A stretch of 56,670 nucleotides of DNA from RUG11462 sp045539315 (GCA_045539315.1 JAZQFC010000021.1:1-56670), one strand, 5' to 3'; counted from the first letter of the stretch, positions 1-9,800 are shown. Notes: a model not told the origin generated them from the letters alone. A program made the numbers and translations.

Positions 1-340
1 CCCCCGAAAGAAGGCTCGGTATGTATCGCCTTTGGCGATGGAGTTTGTAAAGATCCTTCGGCTCCGCGTTGCTCCGTTCAGGATGACAATAAATCATTTG
101 TATATTCGTAGGGGATTACGCCCTCGTAATCCCATTAATGCGGACAGTCGAGGACGCGAAGTCCCTACGAAATAATTATGGGTTTGTCATAGTGAGCGAT
201 ACGCAACCATCTTAAGATCCTTCACGTGCGTTCAGGATGACGAAAAATTTTATATATTCGTAAGGGTGGGCACCCTGTATTTTGGTGTGTGTTTTTTAGC
301 GCACCACTACAAAATGGGTATAGTCTATAATATTATATAT
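1..340. repeat. Intergenic block of short palindromic repeats
   Basis: No gene is visible. The stretch holds modules that recur at 9280-9800. Positions 104-133 recur as the exact reverse complement at 9659-9688, and 141-171 recur in direct orientation at 9738-9768. The module GTATCGCCTTTGGCGATGG near 23-41 recurs inverted near 9790. The modules look like non-coding, REP-like dispersed repeats rather than an insertion sequence, because no transposase is present. Confidence 0.7.
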
Positions 341-355
341 AATATAAAAAAAGTG

Positions 356-384
356 TTGCAAATTCTATAGTTATGTATTATAAT
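356..384 (+). promoter_or_regulatory. Sigma-A-type promoter of the SRP RNA
   Basis: A TTGCAA -35 box (356-361) and a consensus TATAAT -10 box (379-384) are separated by 17 bp. Transcription would begin near 391, just before the SRP RNA. No terminator is seen before dnaX, so read-through into dnaX is likely. Confidence 0.75.
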
Positions 385-390
385 ATATCT

Positions 391-546
391 TACCGATTTC
401 GAGATTCTAGTCTATGCGTTTAAGTATGCGGATATCGGGTCCTGTGCAACGGACCTTCGTGAACCATGTCAGGCGGGGAACCGAGCAGCATTAAGCGAAT
501 GTGCCCGTGTGCCGCAGCAAACCTGATGTCCGCAGACTTAAGCGCA
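391..546 (+). ncRNA. ffs: Signal recognition particle RNA (4.5S/6S-type)
   Basis: This RNA scaffolds Ffh in the signal recognition particle that targets nascent membrane proteins. The conserved apical domain is visible: CAGGCGGGGAACCGAGCAGC carries the GGAA tetraloop and the following asymmetric-loop GCAGC signature, and CGTGTGCCGC follows on the 3' side. A closing helix pairs 416-436 with 525-545, with one A/G mismatch and several G-U pairs. The position directly upstream of dnaX is common in Firmicutes. The exact 5' end is inferred from the promoter; the 3' end could be a few bases longer. Confidence 0.85.
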
Positions 547-579
547 TAAATTTTCTAAAAAAACAAAAAGGAGAAGCGT

Positions 580-2178
580 ATGTATCAAGCGTTGTACAGG
601 AAATATAGACCTCAAACTTTTACCGATGTTTGTGGACAAGACCATATTTCTCAAACTTTGAAAAATCAGGTTAGCCAGAATCGTTTTACCCATGCATATT
701 TGTTTACAGGTTCGCGTGGTACAGGTAAAACTTCAAGCGCAAAGATTTTGTCAAAAGCAGTTAACTGTTTGAACTCTCACGAGGGCGACCCTTGTAACGA
801 GTGCGAAATCTGCAAAGGCATTGATAATGGCGAAATTTTTGATATTGTTGAGATAGATGCGGCTTCTAACCGTGGTGTTGATGATATTAGAAACTTGCGC
901 GAGCAAATTGAATATATGCCTGCAAGAGCAAAATTCAAGGTGTATATTATTGATGAGGTTCATATGCTAACAAAAGAGGCTTTTAATGCGCTTCTTAAAA
1001 CTCTTGAAGAGCCTCCAAAACACGCGATTTTTATTCTCGCAACAACAGAGGTGTGGGCAATTCCGCCTACAATTCTTTCTCGTTGTCAGCGTTATGATTT
1101 TAATAGAATTTCGGTTGATGTTATTTCTGCAAGAATTAATTATGTGTGCCAGATGGAAGGTATTACTATCGAGCCGAGCGCCGCAGTGCTTATTGCAAAA
1201 TTAGCAGATGGCGGTATGCGTGATGCGTTGAGTTTATTAGACCTTTGCGCAGGCAGTTCAAAAAATATCACCGAAGAAAGCGTTGCTTTAAATGCAGGTC
1301 TTATCGGCAAAGACTATTTGTTTAAAATGGTTGATATTATTGAGAAAAAAGACGCCGCTGGCGCTTTGAATTTGTTAGATGAACTTTATGCAAATTCTTG
1401 CGATATTGAAAGGCTTTTTGTTGAAATAATCGCTCATTACCGTGATTTGCTTGTTGCAAAAACTTCAAAAGATTTTGCTCGTCTTATCACAGGCACTAAT
1501 GAAGATATTGAAAAAATTGCCGCTCAAGCATCAAATATCAGATTTGAAAACATTCTTTATTGTTCAAATAAATTTGTTGCCGCTCAAGAAAAAATGAAAA
1601 CCGGCGCTTCAAAAAGAATTGTGGCAGAAACTACTTTAATTTCGCTTTGCAGCGATGAGTTAGATGGCACAACTGATGCGCTTCTTAAAAGGCTTGGCGA
1701 ACTTGAAACTAAAGTTTTAAGCGGAAATTTTGAAGTGGTAAAACCACAAAAAGAAAGCGTAAACCAAGAGCCTAAAGAAGAAAAACCGGTTATCGCAAAA
1801 CCTCAAAAGGTGGAAGAAAAAGAAGTAAAACCTAGCGAAAACAAACCAAAACAAGAGATTTCAAAATTTACAAAATGGGCAGAGGTTATGGAGATTTTGA
1901 AAACAGAGTCGCCAATAATTTATGCAGTTTTAAACAATTCAAAAGCGTATGTTGATGGCGCTTACTTGCTTATAGATGCGCCAAACCCTGCGTTTTTAGA
2001 AACAATTCGTAGCGAGGAGCGTTATAAAAATGCAATTCGCGATGCAGTTTTAAAAATTAGCGGTGTTAAGTATAAATTAGGACCTTATAACAGAAAAACT
2101 GCGCCAAAACCTGTTAAAGATGACCCGTTAGACGCGCTTATGATGTCTTTGGGCGAAGATGTGGTTGAAGAAAAATAA
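580..2178 (+). CDS. dnaX: DNA polymerase III subunit gamma/tau
   Basis: This is the clamp-loader ATPase that loads the beta sliding clamp for replication. The 532-residue protein has a Walker A motif GSRGTGKT (about 44-51), a four-cysteine zinc site (C63, C72, C75, C78), a DEVH Walker B motif (about 125-128) and the SRCQ sensor region after it. The C-terminal third is lysine/glutamate-rich and then has a small folded tail, as usual for tau. The start has AGGAG upstream. The ybaB-recR genes that often follow dnaX in Firmicutes are absent here; gdpP follows after 31 bases. Confidence 0.95.
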   Translation: MYQALYRKYRPQTFTDVCGQDHISQTLKNQVSQNRFTHAYLFTGSRGTGKTSSAKILSKAVNCLNSHEGDPCNECEICKGIDNGEIFDIVEIDAASNRGVDDIRNLREQIEYMPARAKFKVYIIDEVHMLTKEAFNALLKTLEEPPKHAIFILATTEVWAIPPTILSRCQRYDFNRISVDVISARINYVCQMEGITIEPSAAVLIAKLADGGMRDALSLLDLCAGSSKNITEESVALNAGLIGKDYLFKMVDIIEKKDAAGALNLLDELYANSCDIERLFVEIIAHYRDLLVAKTSKDFARLITGTNEDIEKIAAQASNIRFENILYCSNKFVAAQEKMKTGASKRIVAETTLISLCSDELDGTTDALLKRLGELETKVLSGNFEVVKPQKESVNQEPKEEKPVIAKPQKVEEKEVKPSENKPKQEISKFTKWAEVMEILKTESPIIYAVLNNSKAYVDGAYLLIDAPNPAFLETIRSEERYKNAIRDAVLKISGVKYKLGPYNRKTAPKPVKDDPLDALMMSLGEDVVEEK

Positions 2179-2209
2179 TTTTGCTACTTTTTAGATTAAG
2201 GAGAGCCTT

Positions 2210-4174
2210 ATGAAAGAGCGTAATAGTTTTACAAAGTTTTTATCAATTGCTTTGTCCGTTTTATTGGCCGTTGCATTGATTATACTTGTAGCAAGTTTTA
2301 ATAAAAATATGGCTTTGTTTGCTGTGTTAACATTTATCGCTTGTGTTATTCTTGCGCTTTGCGTTGTAATAGTTGCAAGGGGTATGATAAATAGCTATTT
2401 CCAAACAACTGCAAGGCATATTACCGATGCTGATGACTCGGCAATGAATGAGTTTGGCATTGCAATGATGATAGCAAACCCAAGCAATGAAATTGTTTGG
2501 TATAATGAAAAATTCAAATGCTCGGTGTTAGGCGGGGTTGACGCTTATGGTGAAAATTTAAGCGCAATTTTCGGCAATAAAACCAGAGAGTATTTAGAGC
2601 AAAATGAGTTTTCAAAAATAACTTATAGAAATCGTTATTTCAATGTTTTTCCGCTTAATTGCTCTGATAAATATGAGGGGCAAACCATCTATTTCTTTGA
2701 TGATGATACCGCTTATTCATCGCTAAAACTTCAGGTTGAAAAATCAAAACCTTGCGTTATGTTTATACATATCGATGGTCTTGAAATGTTGCTTAAAAAC
2801 ACACCTGAATCAAAGAAAAATGAGATTTTGGGTAATATCGAGCGACATATTGAAGAGTTTGACAAAGATTCAAAAGGTTATATTCAGAAAATTTCGGCAG
2901 AGAAATATTTGTTTGCTTGTGAAAAATCTAATTTTGATGAAATTTTAGCAAATAAGTTTGAAGTTTTGTCAAAAGTAAGAAGCCTTGATTTTGGCGAGCG
3001 TGGCTCTGCTACTTTGTCAATTGGTGTTGGTATCGGTGGCGAAAACTTTGCTCAATGCGTTGAATTTGCAAACTCGGCTCTTGATATGGCGCTTGGTCGT
3101 GGCGGCGACCAGGCAGTTGTAAAAGATGCAGAAGATTATAAGTTTTTCGGTGGCGTTGCAGAGTCAAAACCTATTAATTCCGCTGTTAAAATGCGCCTTG
3201 TTTCGCAAACTTTGAAAAAACTCATTTTAAGTAGTGAAAACATTCTTATTATGGGTCATAGTTTTTCAGATATGGACGCTTATGGCGCGGCATATGGTCT
3301 TTATTGCGCTATAACAAAACTCGGCAAATCGGCAAACATTGTTTGCAATTATAAAAACACATTGGCAGGCGCGCTTTTAAGATATACTGCGAGAATTCAA
3401 CCTACCGATGATTTTATAATCTCGCCTGATGAGGCTTTGCCTAAAGTAAAAAGAAAAACGCTTCTTATTGTGGTGGATACTCATAGAGTTTCATCGCTTG
3501 AATCAGAAGAAGTTTATAAAAAGTGTAAAGATGTTGTTGTAATCGACCATCATAGAAGAACGGTTGATTTTATTGATAATTCTATTCTTTTCTATCATGA
3601 CCCATCTTCATCAAGCGCGTGTGAAATGGTAACTGAATTGTTAAGATACAGTGGCGCAGAAGTAATTGAAAAATCAAGCGCAAATGCGCTTTTAGCGGGT
3701 ATTATGCTTGATACAAAGCATTTGGTTTTAAGAACAACTGCTCGTACTTTTGAATCAACTGCATACCTGAGAGAAAAGGGCGCAGACCCTGTTATAGTAA
3801 AAGAATTTTTTGCCGAAACTATGGAAACATATTCTTTAAAATCAGATATTGTTTCATCGGCTAAAACTATAAAGAATTATGCAATTGCCATTTGCGAAAG
3901 CAAAGATGTTAATGCGCGCATTGCGGCGGCTCAAGCGGCAGATGAACTTCTTACTATCAAAGGTGTTGAAGCATCATTTGTAGCGCTTGTTCAAAATAAA
4001 AATGTAAATATTTCGGCTCGCAGTTTCGGTAAAGTTAATGTGCAGGTTGTTATGGAATTGTTAGGCGGCGGCGGTCATCAAACAATGGCGGCGGCGCAGG
4101 TTGAATACACAGATGAAAAACAACTTATTGATGTTATCAGCGATGCTATGAAAAAAGCGAAAGAAAATAGTTAA
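2210..4174 (+). CDS. gdpP: Cyclic-di-AMP phosphodiesterase GdpP (DHH/DHHA1)
   Basis: The protein hydrolyses c-di-AMP to pApA at the membrane and so controls turgor and cell-wall stress responses. It has 654 residues: two N-terminal membrane helices (about 11-54), a degenerate PAS region, a degenerate GGDEF region, then DHH and DHHA1 domains. Visible catalytic motifs are GHSFSDMDA near residue 345, VVIDHH near 443 and GGGGHQ near 620. The gdpP-rplI-dnaB order is a classic Firmicute arrangement. The start has a GGAG site (TTAAGGAGAGCCTTATG). Confidence 0.93.
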   Translation: MKERNSFTKFLSIALSVLLAVALIILVASFNKNMALFAVLTFIACVILALCVVIVARGMINSYFQTTARHITDADDSAMNEFGIAMMIANPSNEIVWYNEKFKCSVLGGVDAYGENLSAIFGNKTREYLEQNEFSKITYRNRYFNVFPLNCSDKYEGQTIYFFDDDTAYSSLKLQVEKSKPCVMFIHIDGLEMLLKNTPESKKNEILGNIERHIEEFDKDSKGYIQKISAEKYLFACEKSNFDEILANKFEVLSKVRSLDFGERGSATLSIGVGIGGENFAQCVEFANSALDMALGRGGDQAVVKDAEDYKFFGGVAESKPINSAVKMRLVSQTLKKLILSSENILIMGHSFSDMDAYGAAYGLYCAITKLGKSANIVCNYKNTLAGALLRYTARIQPTDDFIISPDEALPKVKRKTLLIVVDTHRVSSLESEEVYKKCKDVVVIDHHRRTVDFIDNSILFYHDPSSSSACEMVTELLRYSGAEVIEKSSANALLAGIMLDTKHLVLRTTARTFESTAYLREKGADPVIVKEFFAETMETYSLKSDIVSSAKTIKNYAIAICESKDVNARIAAAQAADELLTIKGVEASFVALVQNKNVNISARSFGKVNVQVVMELLGGGGHQTMAAAQVEYTDEKQLIDVISDAMKKAKENS

Positions 4175-4187
4175 AGGAGTTTTTTTG

Positions 4188-4634
4188 ATGAAAGTTATTT
4201 TAATGCAAGATGTAAAAGGTCTTGGCAAGCGCGGTGAAGTAAAACAAGCCGCAGATGGATATGCAAGAAATGTGCTTTTGCCAAAAGGTCTTGCAGTTGA
4301 AGCAAATGCTCAAAATATGAGCGAGTTGAATAGTAAAACAGAAGCGGCGGCTCATCACAAAGCAGAAGAAAAAGCGGCTGCCGAAGCAAATAAAAAGAAA
4401 ATTGATGGTAAAACTGTCAGCGTAGCAGCAAAATGCGGTGAAAATGGTAAACTTTTCGGCGCAGTAACTTCAAAAGAATTAGCAGAGATTTTAAAAAAAG
4501 ATTTCGGTATCAATGTTGATAAAAAGAAAATTTCTGCTCCTGATATGAAAACTGTTGGCACATACTCCTTTGATGTAAAATTATATCAAGGCGTTATTGC
4601 AAAAATGTCGGCAGAAATTATTGCTAAAAATTAA
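4188..4634 (+). CDS. rplI: 50S ribosomal protein bL9
   Basis: Ribosomal protein L9 binds 23S rRNA and spans the L1-stalk side of the large subunit. The protein has 148 residues, the normal length, with the N-terminal signature MKVILMQDVKGLGKRGEVK, a lysine/alanine-rich central helix (about 40-75) and a C-terminal rRNA-binding domain. An in-frame TTG at 4185 is possible, but ATG at 4188 is preferred because it sits 8 bases after AAAGGAG. It lies 13 bases after gdpP and is almost certainly co-transcribed with it. Confidence 0.96.
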   Translation: MKVILMQDVKGLGKRGEVKQAADGYARNVLLPKGLAVEANAQNMSELNSKTEAAAHHKAEEKAAAEANKKKIDGKTVSVAAKCGENGKLFGAVTSKELAEILKKDFGINVDKKKISAPDMKTVGTYSFDVKLYQGVIAKMSAEIIAKN

Positions 4635-4668
4635 GAAGTAGAAAAACCTTAAAAGAGAGGTGAGTTTT

Positions 4669-6042
4669 GTGGAAAACCAAGAGATTTTGAATAATGAATC
4701 ACAGGTTTTGCCATTTTCGCTTGAAGCAGAACAGGCAATTCTCGGCGCAATTTTAATAGACCCTGATATTATTGCAGATGTTGCCGAGGTTATTAAACCT
4801 GAATATTTTTATTTGCCACAGCACAAGGCTATTGCCGAGGTTATGTGGTCGATGGACGCTTTTTCTAAAAAGATAGATGCTATCACAGTTTTAGAAGAGT
4901 TGAAAAAAGAAAAAACTTTTGACGATGCAGGCGGTAAGTCTTATTTATTGCAGTTAGCACAAATCGTGCCAACAAGTGCAAACTCTGTTGCTTATGCAAA
5001 AATCGTTAAAGAAAAATATTATGTGCGTTCGCTCATTTTGGCGGCAAGAAAAATCATTTCTGATGCATCAGACCAAGATGTAAATGCAGATATGTTGCTT
5101 GATTCTGCCGAGCAAAACATTTATGAGATAAGACAAAACAGAGAAGACGGCGGCTTGGTGCATATTAAAAAAGTCATCACCGGCGAAACTTTTGAAAAAT
5201 TAGACAAACTCACAAAAGATGAATATAAGGAAGAATTTGTTGGAATTCCAACAGGTATTTCTGCTATTGATAGATTTATTTCAGGTTTTCACAAATCAGA
5301 CCTTATTATTCTTGGCGCTCGTCCTGGTATGGGTAAAACTTCTCTTGCGCTTAACTTTGCAAGAAATGTTGCTTTGCAGTCTAAAAAATGCGTTGCGGTA
5401 TTCTCTTTAGAGATGACAAGAGAGCAGTTAGCAGAGCGTCTTATCGCTTCTGAAGCGGCTATTCCTTCTTCAAAATTCAGAACAGGCGATTTTGATGCTA
5501 ATGAGTGGTCAAGAATTGCTCAAGCAAGTGGTATTTTAACCGAGTGTAATTTGTATTTAGATGAAACTCCAAGTATGACCGTTGCCGAGATTAAGGCGCG
5601 TCTTCGCAGACTTAATCCAAAGCCTGATTTGGTTGTTATCGACTATTTGGGTCTTATGACTTCTACAAAGTATAAAGATAACAGAGTTTTGCAAATTCAA
5701 GATATTACAGGTAACTTAAAAGCAATGGCGAAAGAACTTAATGTTCCTATTCTCTGTTGTTCACAACTTGCCCGTTCAACAGAGGCGCGTGGCAAATCTC
5801 ACCGTCCTCAACTTGCAGACCTTCGTGATTCAGGTTCTATCGAGCAAGATGCAGATATTGTTATGTTTATTTATCGTGATATTTATTATCAAGCAGAGAG
5901 CGATACTCCTGATGAGATTAATAAAAACGAGGCAGAGTGTATCATTGCCAAAAACCGTCACGGTGAGGTTGGTACTGCGTATCTTAATTTTGACGCGCAG
6001 TTTACAAGATTTACAACAAGAGATTTTAATTACGAAGAATAA
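4669..6042 (+). CDS. dnaB: Replicative DNA helicase DnaB
   Basis: This hexameric 5'-3' helicase (called DnaC in Bacillus) unwinds DNA at the replication fork. The 457-residue protein has the N-terminal primase-interaction domain (about 12-110), a linker helix and a RecA-type motor with Walker A GARPGMGKT (near residue 215). DLVVIDYLGL is the Walker B region and an SRDIE-like RDSGSIEQDAD motif follows. Start choice: GTG at 4669 is preferred over GTG at 4660 because AGAGAGGTGA (4654-4663) is spaced correctly only for the former. The stop overlaps the tilS start by one base (TAATG). Confidence 0.95.
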   Translation: MENQEILNNESQVLPFSLEAEQAILGAILIDPDIIADVAEVIKPEYFYLPQHKAIAEVMWSMDAFSKKIDAITVLEELKKEKTFDDAGGKSYLLQLAQIVPTSANSVAYAKIVKEKYYVRSLILAARKIISDASDQDVNADMLLDSAEQNIYEIRQNREDGGLVHIKKVITGETFEKLDKLTKDEYKEEFVGIPTGISAIDRFISGFHKSDLIILGARPGMGKTSLALNFARNVALQSKKCVAVFSLEMTREQLAERLIASEAAIPSSKFRTGDFDANEWSRIAQASGILTECNLYLDETPSMTVAEIKARLRRLNPKPDLVVIDYLGLMTSTKYKDNRVLQIQDITGNLKAMAKELNVPILCCSQLARSTEARGKSHRPQLADLRDSGSIEQDADIVMFIYRDIYYQAESDTPDEINKNEAECIIAKNRHGEVGTAYLNFDAQFTRFTTRDFNYEE

Positions 6043-7373
6043 TGAAACAAAAAGTTATTGATACTATTTTAAGCAACAATTTAATACAAGTTGGAGACAG
6101 TATCGTCATTGGGCTTTCCGGCGGTGCTGATTCCGTTTGTTTAGCGCTTATTTTAAAAGAATTGCAAGATGAGTTTTCGCTATCCTTAAAAGCGGTGCAT
6201 ATTAATCATATGCTTCGTGGCGATGAGGCTAAAAGCGATATGCTATTTTGCAAAGATTTTTGCGAAAAAAATGATATTGAATTTGTTTGCTTTGAAATAG
6301 ATGTAAAAAATGACGCTAAAAAGCATTCTATGGGTGTTGAAGAATATGCTCGTCAAATCAGATATGAGTGCTTTGAAAAAGAGTGCAATGGTGGCAAAAT
6401 CGCTACTGCTCATAATCTTGATGATGTTGCAGAAACGCTGATTTTTAATATTGCTCGTGGTAGTGGTGTTTCAGGGCTTTGCTCAATTCCTGCTAAAAGA
6501 GATAATATTATTCGTCCGCTTCTAGATGTTTCAAGGCTTGAAATAGAGGAATATTTAAAAAGCAAATCTCAAGATTTTGTTACCGATTCAACAAATCTAA
6601 CCGATGAGTATTCAAGAAATAAAATCAGGCATAATGTTATCCCTGTTTTAAAAGAAATCAACCCTGCTTTTTTAAAAAGCGTGAAAAGATTAACTCAAAG
6701 CGCAAAAAGAAACAGCGCATTTTTTAACAATTTGGTCGAAGAAATGTTAAAAACCGAACCTTGCGCAGAAGAATTAAACACGCTTGATGAAGCGCTGTTA
6801 TTTGAATATATTAAAAAGTTTTTAGATAAAAACATTGGCATTTCAGTTGATAATTTTCATATAAATGAATGTGTAAATGTAATAAAAAACGGTGGCAGAT
6901 GTCAGTTGCCAAAAGGCTTTTTGTTTGAAAGTGAAAACAACAAAATTATCGTAAAAAAAGGCGAAAAAATTAACATTGAAAAATTTGAAATGCCTTTTAA
7001 TTTGAGCGCAAAAACTCCATATAATAATTACGATGCAAAAATTTTGAGTGTTGATGAATTTAAAAAGTCAAAAAATGTTTACAATTTGTTTTTAAATGAC
7101 GCTATTGATTATGATAAAATTTGTCAAGGTCTTGTTATTCGTAATCGCCGCGAAAAGGATAAAATTTTTCTTAAAAACCGAAAGGTTAATAAACTTTTAA
7201 AATCGGTTTATAACGAATTAAAAATTCCGAGCGATGTGCGAGATAAACTCGCAGTTGTTATAGATGGCGATAGAATAATATGGGTAGAAAATGTCGGCGT
7301 TTCGGCTGATTATGCAGTAAATAAAAACACAAGAAGAGTATTACTTATCTCAAAGGAGGTAGATTATCATTAA
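6042..7373 (+). CDS. tilS: tRNA(Ile)-lysidine synthetase TilS
   Basis: TilS converts C34 of the CAU-anticodon tRNA-Ile to lysidine, allowing AUA decoding. The 443-residue protein has the PP-loop ATP pyrophosphatase motif SGGADS near residue 25, HINHMLRG, and AHNLDDVAETLIFNIARGSG typical of the family. A linker domain and the C-terminal TilS domain end with an SAD-type tail. It overlaps dnaB by one base, so its translation is probably coupled. Its last codons contain the AAAGGAGG ribosome site used by ftsH. Confidence 0.94.
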   Translation: MKQKVIDTILSNNLIQVGDSIVIGLSGGADSVCLALILKELQDEFSLSLKAVHINHMLRGDEAKSDMLFCKDFCEKNDIEFVCFEIDVKNDAKKHSMGVEEYARQIRYECFEKECNGGKIATAHNLDDVAETLIFNIARGSGVSGLCSIPAKRDNIIRPLLDVSRLEIEEYLKSKSQDFVTDSTNLTDEYSRNKIRHNVIPVLKEINPAFLKSVKRLTQSAKRNSAFFNNLVEEMLKTEPCAEELNTLDEALLFEYIKKFLDKNIGISVDNFHINECVNVIKNGGRCQLPKGFLFESENNKIIVKKGEKINIEKFEMPFNLSAKTPYNNYDAKILSVDEFKKSKNVYNLFLNDAIDYDKICQGLVIRNRREKDKIFLKNRKVNKLLKSVYNELKIPSDVRDKLAVVIDGDRIIWVENVGVSADYAVNKNTRRVLLISKEVDYH

Positions 7374-9198
7374 TAAAAGTTTTAAAAACATTTTGCTTTA
7401 TGTTGCAATACCACTTCTTTTGGTAATAACATTGGCTTCAATGTGGGGCACAAATTTAGAGAAAAAAGAATTAAAATATTCTGAATTTTTAGGCCTTTTA
7501 GAAACAAGCCAGGTAACAGAGTTTGAAATGAATATTTCAACTCGTGTTGTTGAATATAAAGTTCAAGGTAGCGAAATAAAGCAAAAATATGAGGTTCCAA
7601 GTTCAGAACTTTTTATCAATGATTTTCACGAAATCAAAGAAAAAACCAACCTTGATATTGAATATAATATTGAGGCAGGCGATGAATTCAGTTGGATTTT
7701 AAGTTTTGCGCCAACGATATTGTTGGTGGTAATTTTCATTGTTTTCTGGGTGTTTATGGCAAAACGAATGGGTGGTATCGGCGGTGCCGATAAAACTATG
7801 AATTTTGGCAAAGCCAAGTTTAAAAACCCGGCAGATGAAAAGAAAAAGACTATGTTTTCTGATGTTGCAGGCGCCGATGAAGAAAAAGAAGAGTTAAAAG
7901 AAATCGTTGATTTTCTTAAAGACCCTAAAAAGTTTAATGAACTCGGCGCTCGTATTCCAAAAGGCGTGTTGCTTGTTGGCCCTCCGGGTACAGGTAAAAC
8001 TTTACTTGCAAAAGCAGTTGCAGGCGAGGCAGGCGTACCATTTTATTCAATTTCAGGTTCTGATTTTGTTGAAATGTTTGTTGGTGTTGGTGCTTCTCGT
8101 GTGCGTGATTTGTTTGAAACTGCAAAGAAAAACCAACCTGCCATTGTGTTTATCGATGAGATAGATGCAGTTGGTCGTCAGCGTGGCGCAGGTCTTGGCG
8201 GTGGCCATGATGAGAGAGAGCAAACATTAAACCAATTGTTAGTTGAGATGGACGGTTTTGGCGCAAACGAAGGCGTAATTATCATTGCCGCTACTAACCG
8301 ACCTGATATTTTGGATAAAGCGCTTTTGCGTCCGGGCAGATTTGATAGACAAGTTACTGTTAATTATCCTGATGCAAAAGGCAGAGAAGAAATTTTAAAA
8401 GTTCATGCGCGTGGCAAACCGCTCGCTCCTGATGTTGATTTAAAAACCATCGCAAAAGCGACTGCAGGTTTTACAGGCGCAGATATTGAAAATCTTCTTA
8501 ATGAGGCGGCGCTTCTCGCTGCTCGTCAAGATAAAAAAGCAATTACCGAAAAGCATATTGAAGATGCAACAATTAAAGTTATTGCAGGTACTGAAAAGAA
8601 AAGTTGGGTATTGGACGAAAAAGAAAAACTCAACACAGCGTATCATGAGGCAGGCCATGCAATTGCAGGTTATTTATTGCCAACTCAAGATGATGTTCAT
8701 CATATCTCAATTGTTCCTCGTGGCAGAGCGCTCGGTATGACTATTTCGCTTCCTGAAAAAGATAAATTCTCTAAATATAAAAAAGAGATGGAAGAAGAAA
8801 TTGTTATGCTTTTATCAGGTAGAATTGCAGAGCAAATTTACCATGGCGACAACTTTACAACAGGCGCTTCTAATGATATTGAGCGCGCAACAAAAATTGC
8901 AAGAGATATGGTTGTTAAATATGGTATGAGCGAAGAATTAGGCCCAATTCTTTATGGTAACTCTAATGATGAGGTTTTCCTTGGCAGAGATTATGGCCAT
9001 GTTGATAATGTTAGCCAAGAAGTTGCTTCAAAAATTGATAAAGAGATTAAAAAGATTATCGATACCGCATATAAATGTGGCGAAAAATTGCTTAAGGATA
9101 ATATCGATAAATTGCATTTGGTTGCAAAAGTGTTGTTTGAAAAAGAAAAAATCGATGGAGATGAGTTTGTCGATTTAATGCAACAACCTCAAGAATAA
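7369..9198 (+). CDS. ftsH: ATP-dependent zinc metalloprotease FtsH, likely ATT start
   Basis: FtsH is the membrane-anchored AAA+ protease that degrades misfolded membrane and regulatory proteins. Motifs are Walker A GPPGTGKT (about residue 203), Walker B VFIDEID, the second region of homology and the zinc motif HEAGH (about 426); two membrane segments bracket a short extracytoplasmic loop. The first ATG/GTG/TTG in frame is TTG 7393, but it lies far from any ribosome site. ATT at 7369 is 8-9 bases after AGGAGG, overlaps the tilS stop (CATTAA), and restores the family-typical N-terminus MNKSFKNILLYV. I therefore annotate an ATT start giving 609 residues. Confidence 0.92.
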   Translation: MNKSFKNILLYVAIPLLLVITLASMWGTNLEKKELKYSEFLGLLETSQVTEFEMNISTRVVEYKVQGSEIKQKYEVPSSELFINDFHEIKEKTNLDIEYNIEAGDEFSWILSFAPTILLVVIFIVFWVFMAKRMGGIGGADKTMNFGKAKFKNPADEKKKTMFSDVAGADEEKEELKEIVDFLKDPKKFNELGARIPKGVLLVGPPGTGKTLLAKAVAGEAGVPFYSISGSDFVEMFVGVGASRVRDLFETAKKNQPAIVFIDEIDAVGRQRGAGLGGGHDEREQTLNQLLVEMDGFGANEGVIIIAATNRPDILDKALLRPGRFDRQVTVNYPDAKGREEILKVHARGKPLAPDVDLKTIAKATAGFTGADIENLLNEAALLAARQDKKAITEKHIEDATIKVIAGTEKKSWVLDEKEKLNTAYHEAGHAIAGYLLPTQDDVHHISIVPRGRALGMTISLPEKDKFSKYKKEMEEEIVMLLSGRIAEQIYHGDNFTTGASNDIERATKIARDMVVKYGMSEELGPILYGNSNDEVFLGRDYGHVDNVSQEVASKIDKEIKKIIDTAYKCGEKLLKDNIDKLHLVAKVLFEKEKIDGDEFVDLMQQPQE

Positions 9199-9206
9199 TT
9201 AAAAAA

Positions 9207-9232
9207 GACTTCTCAACCGAGAAGTCTTTTTT
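9207..9232 (+). terminator. Rho-independent terminator after ftsH
   Basis: Perfect 8-bp stem GACTTCTC / GAGAAGTC with an AACC loop, followed by six T residues. It closes the dnaX-ftsH cluster. Confidence 0.93.
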
Positions 9233-9279
9233 GTTTATAATAATATTTAGCCATGATTTATTGTAAGGACCTGACCCAT

Positions 9280-9800
9280 TAGCAAAATCAAAGATTTTGA
9301 ATGGGTGCCCCAGAACCTTGCGCCTCACTTCGTTCGTCTAATGGGTGCTTACTTCCTACACGCACCGTCATTCTGAACGGAGTGAAGAATCTTTTTAAGA
9401 TGTTTCGGCTCCGCTCAACATGACACGACTATATTCTTTTGTAGGGGTGGGGTTCTACTCCACCCGTTTTTCTTTCGGGAGGAGCAGAGCCCCTCCCCTA
9501 CGAATATATTTTAGATTTATCGTAGGGCGGGATGCCCACATCCCGCCGTCATTCGCAAACATTGGCGAAGAATCTTAAGATGGTTCGACTGCGCTCAACA
9601 TGACACGACTATATTCTTTTGTAGGGACCGACGCCCTCGTCGGTCCGTCTGTTTTGGTGGGATTACGAGGGCGTAATCCCCTACGAATGCATATAAGATT
9701 CACCGTCATTCTGAACGTAGTGAAGAATCTTTTAAGACGGACAGTCGAGGACGCGAAGTCCCTACGAAAACGAATAATCTTTTTAAATCCATCGCCAAAG
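9280..9800. repeat. Intergenic dispersed-repeat block
   Basis: No gene is supported between ftsH and 9900. The block holds three copies of a CGTCATTCTGAACGGAGTGA-like module (about 9365, 9546, 9703). A 35-base exact direct repeat occurs at 9412-9446 and 9592-9626 with a 180-base period. Modules shared with the left window end recur either directly (9738-9768) or inverted (9659-9688). The modules have internal imperfect palindromes. An open frame at 9600-9869 is a by-product of this repetitive DNA and lacks a ribosome site. Confidence 0.75.
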
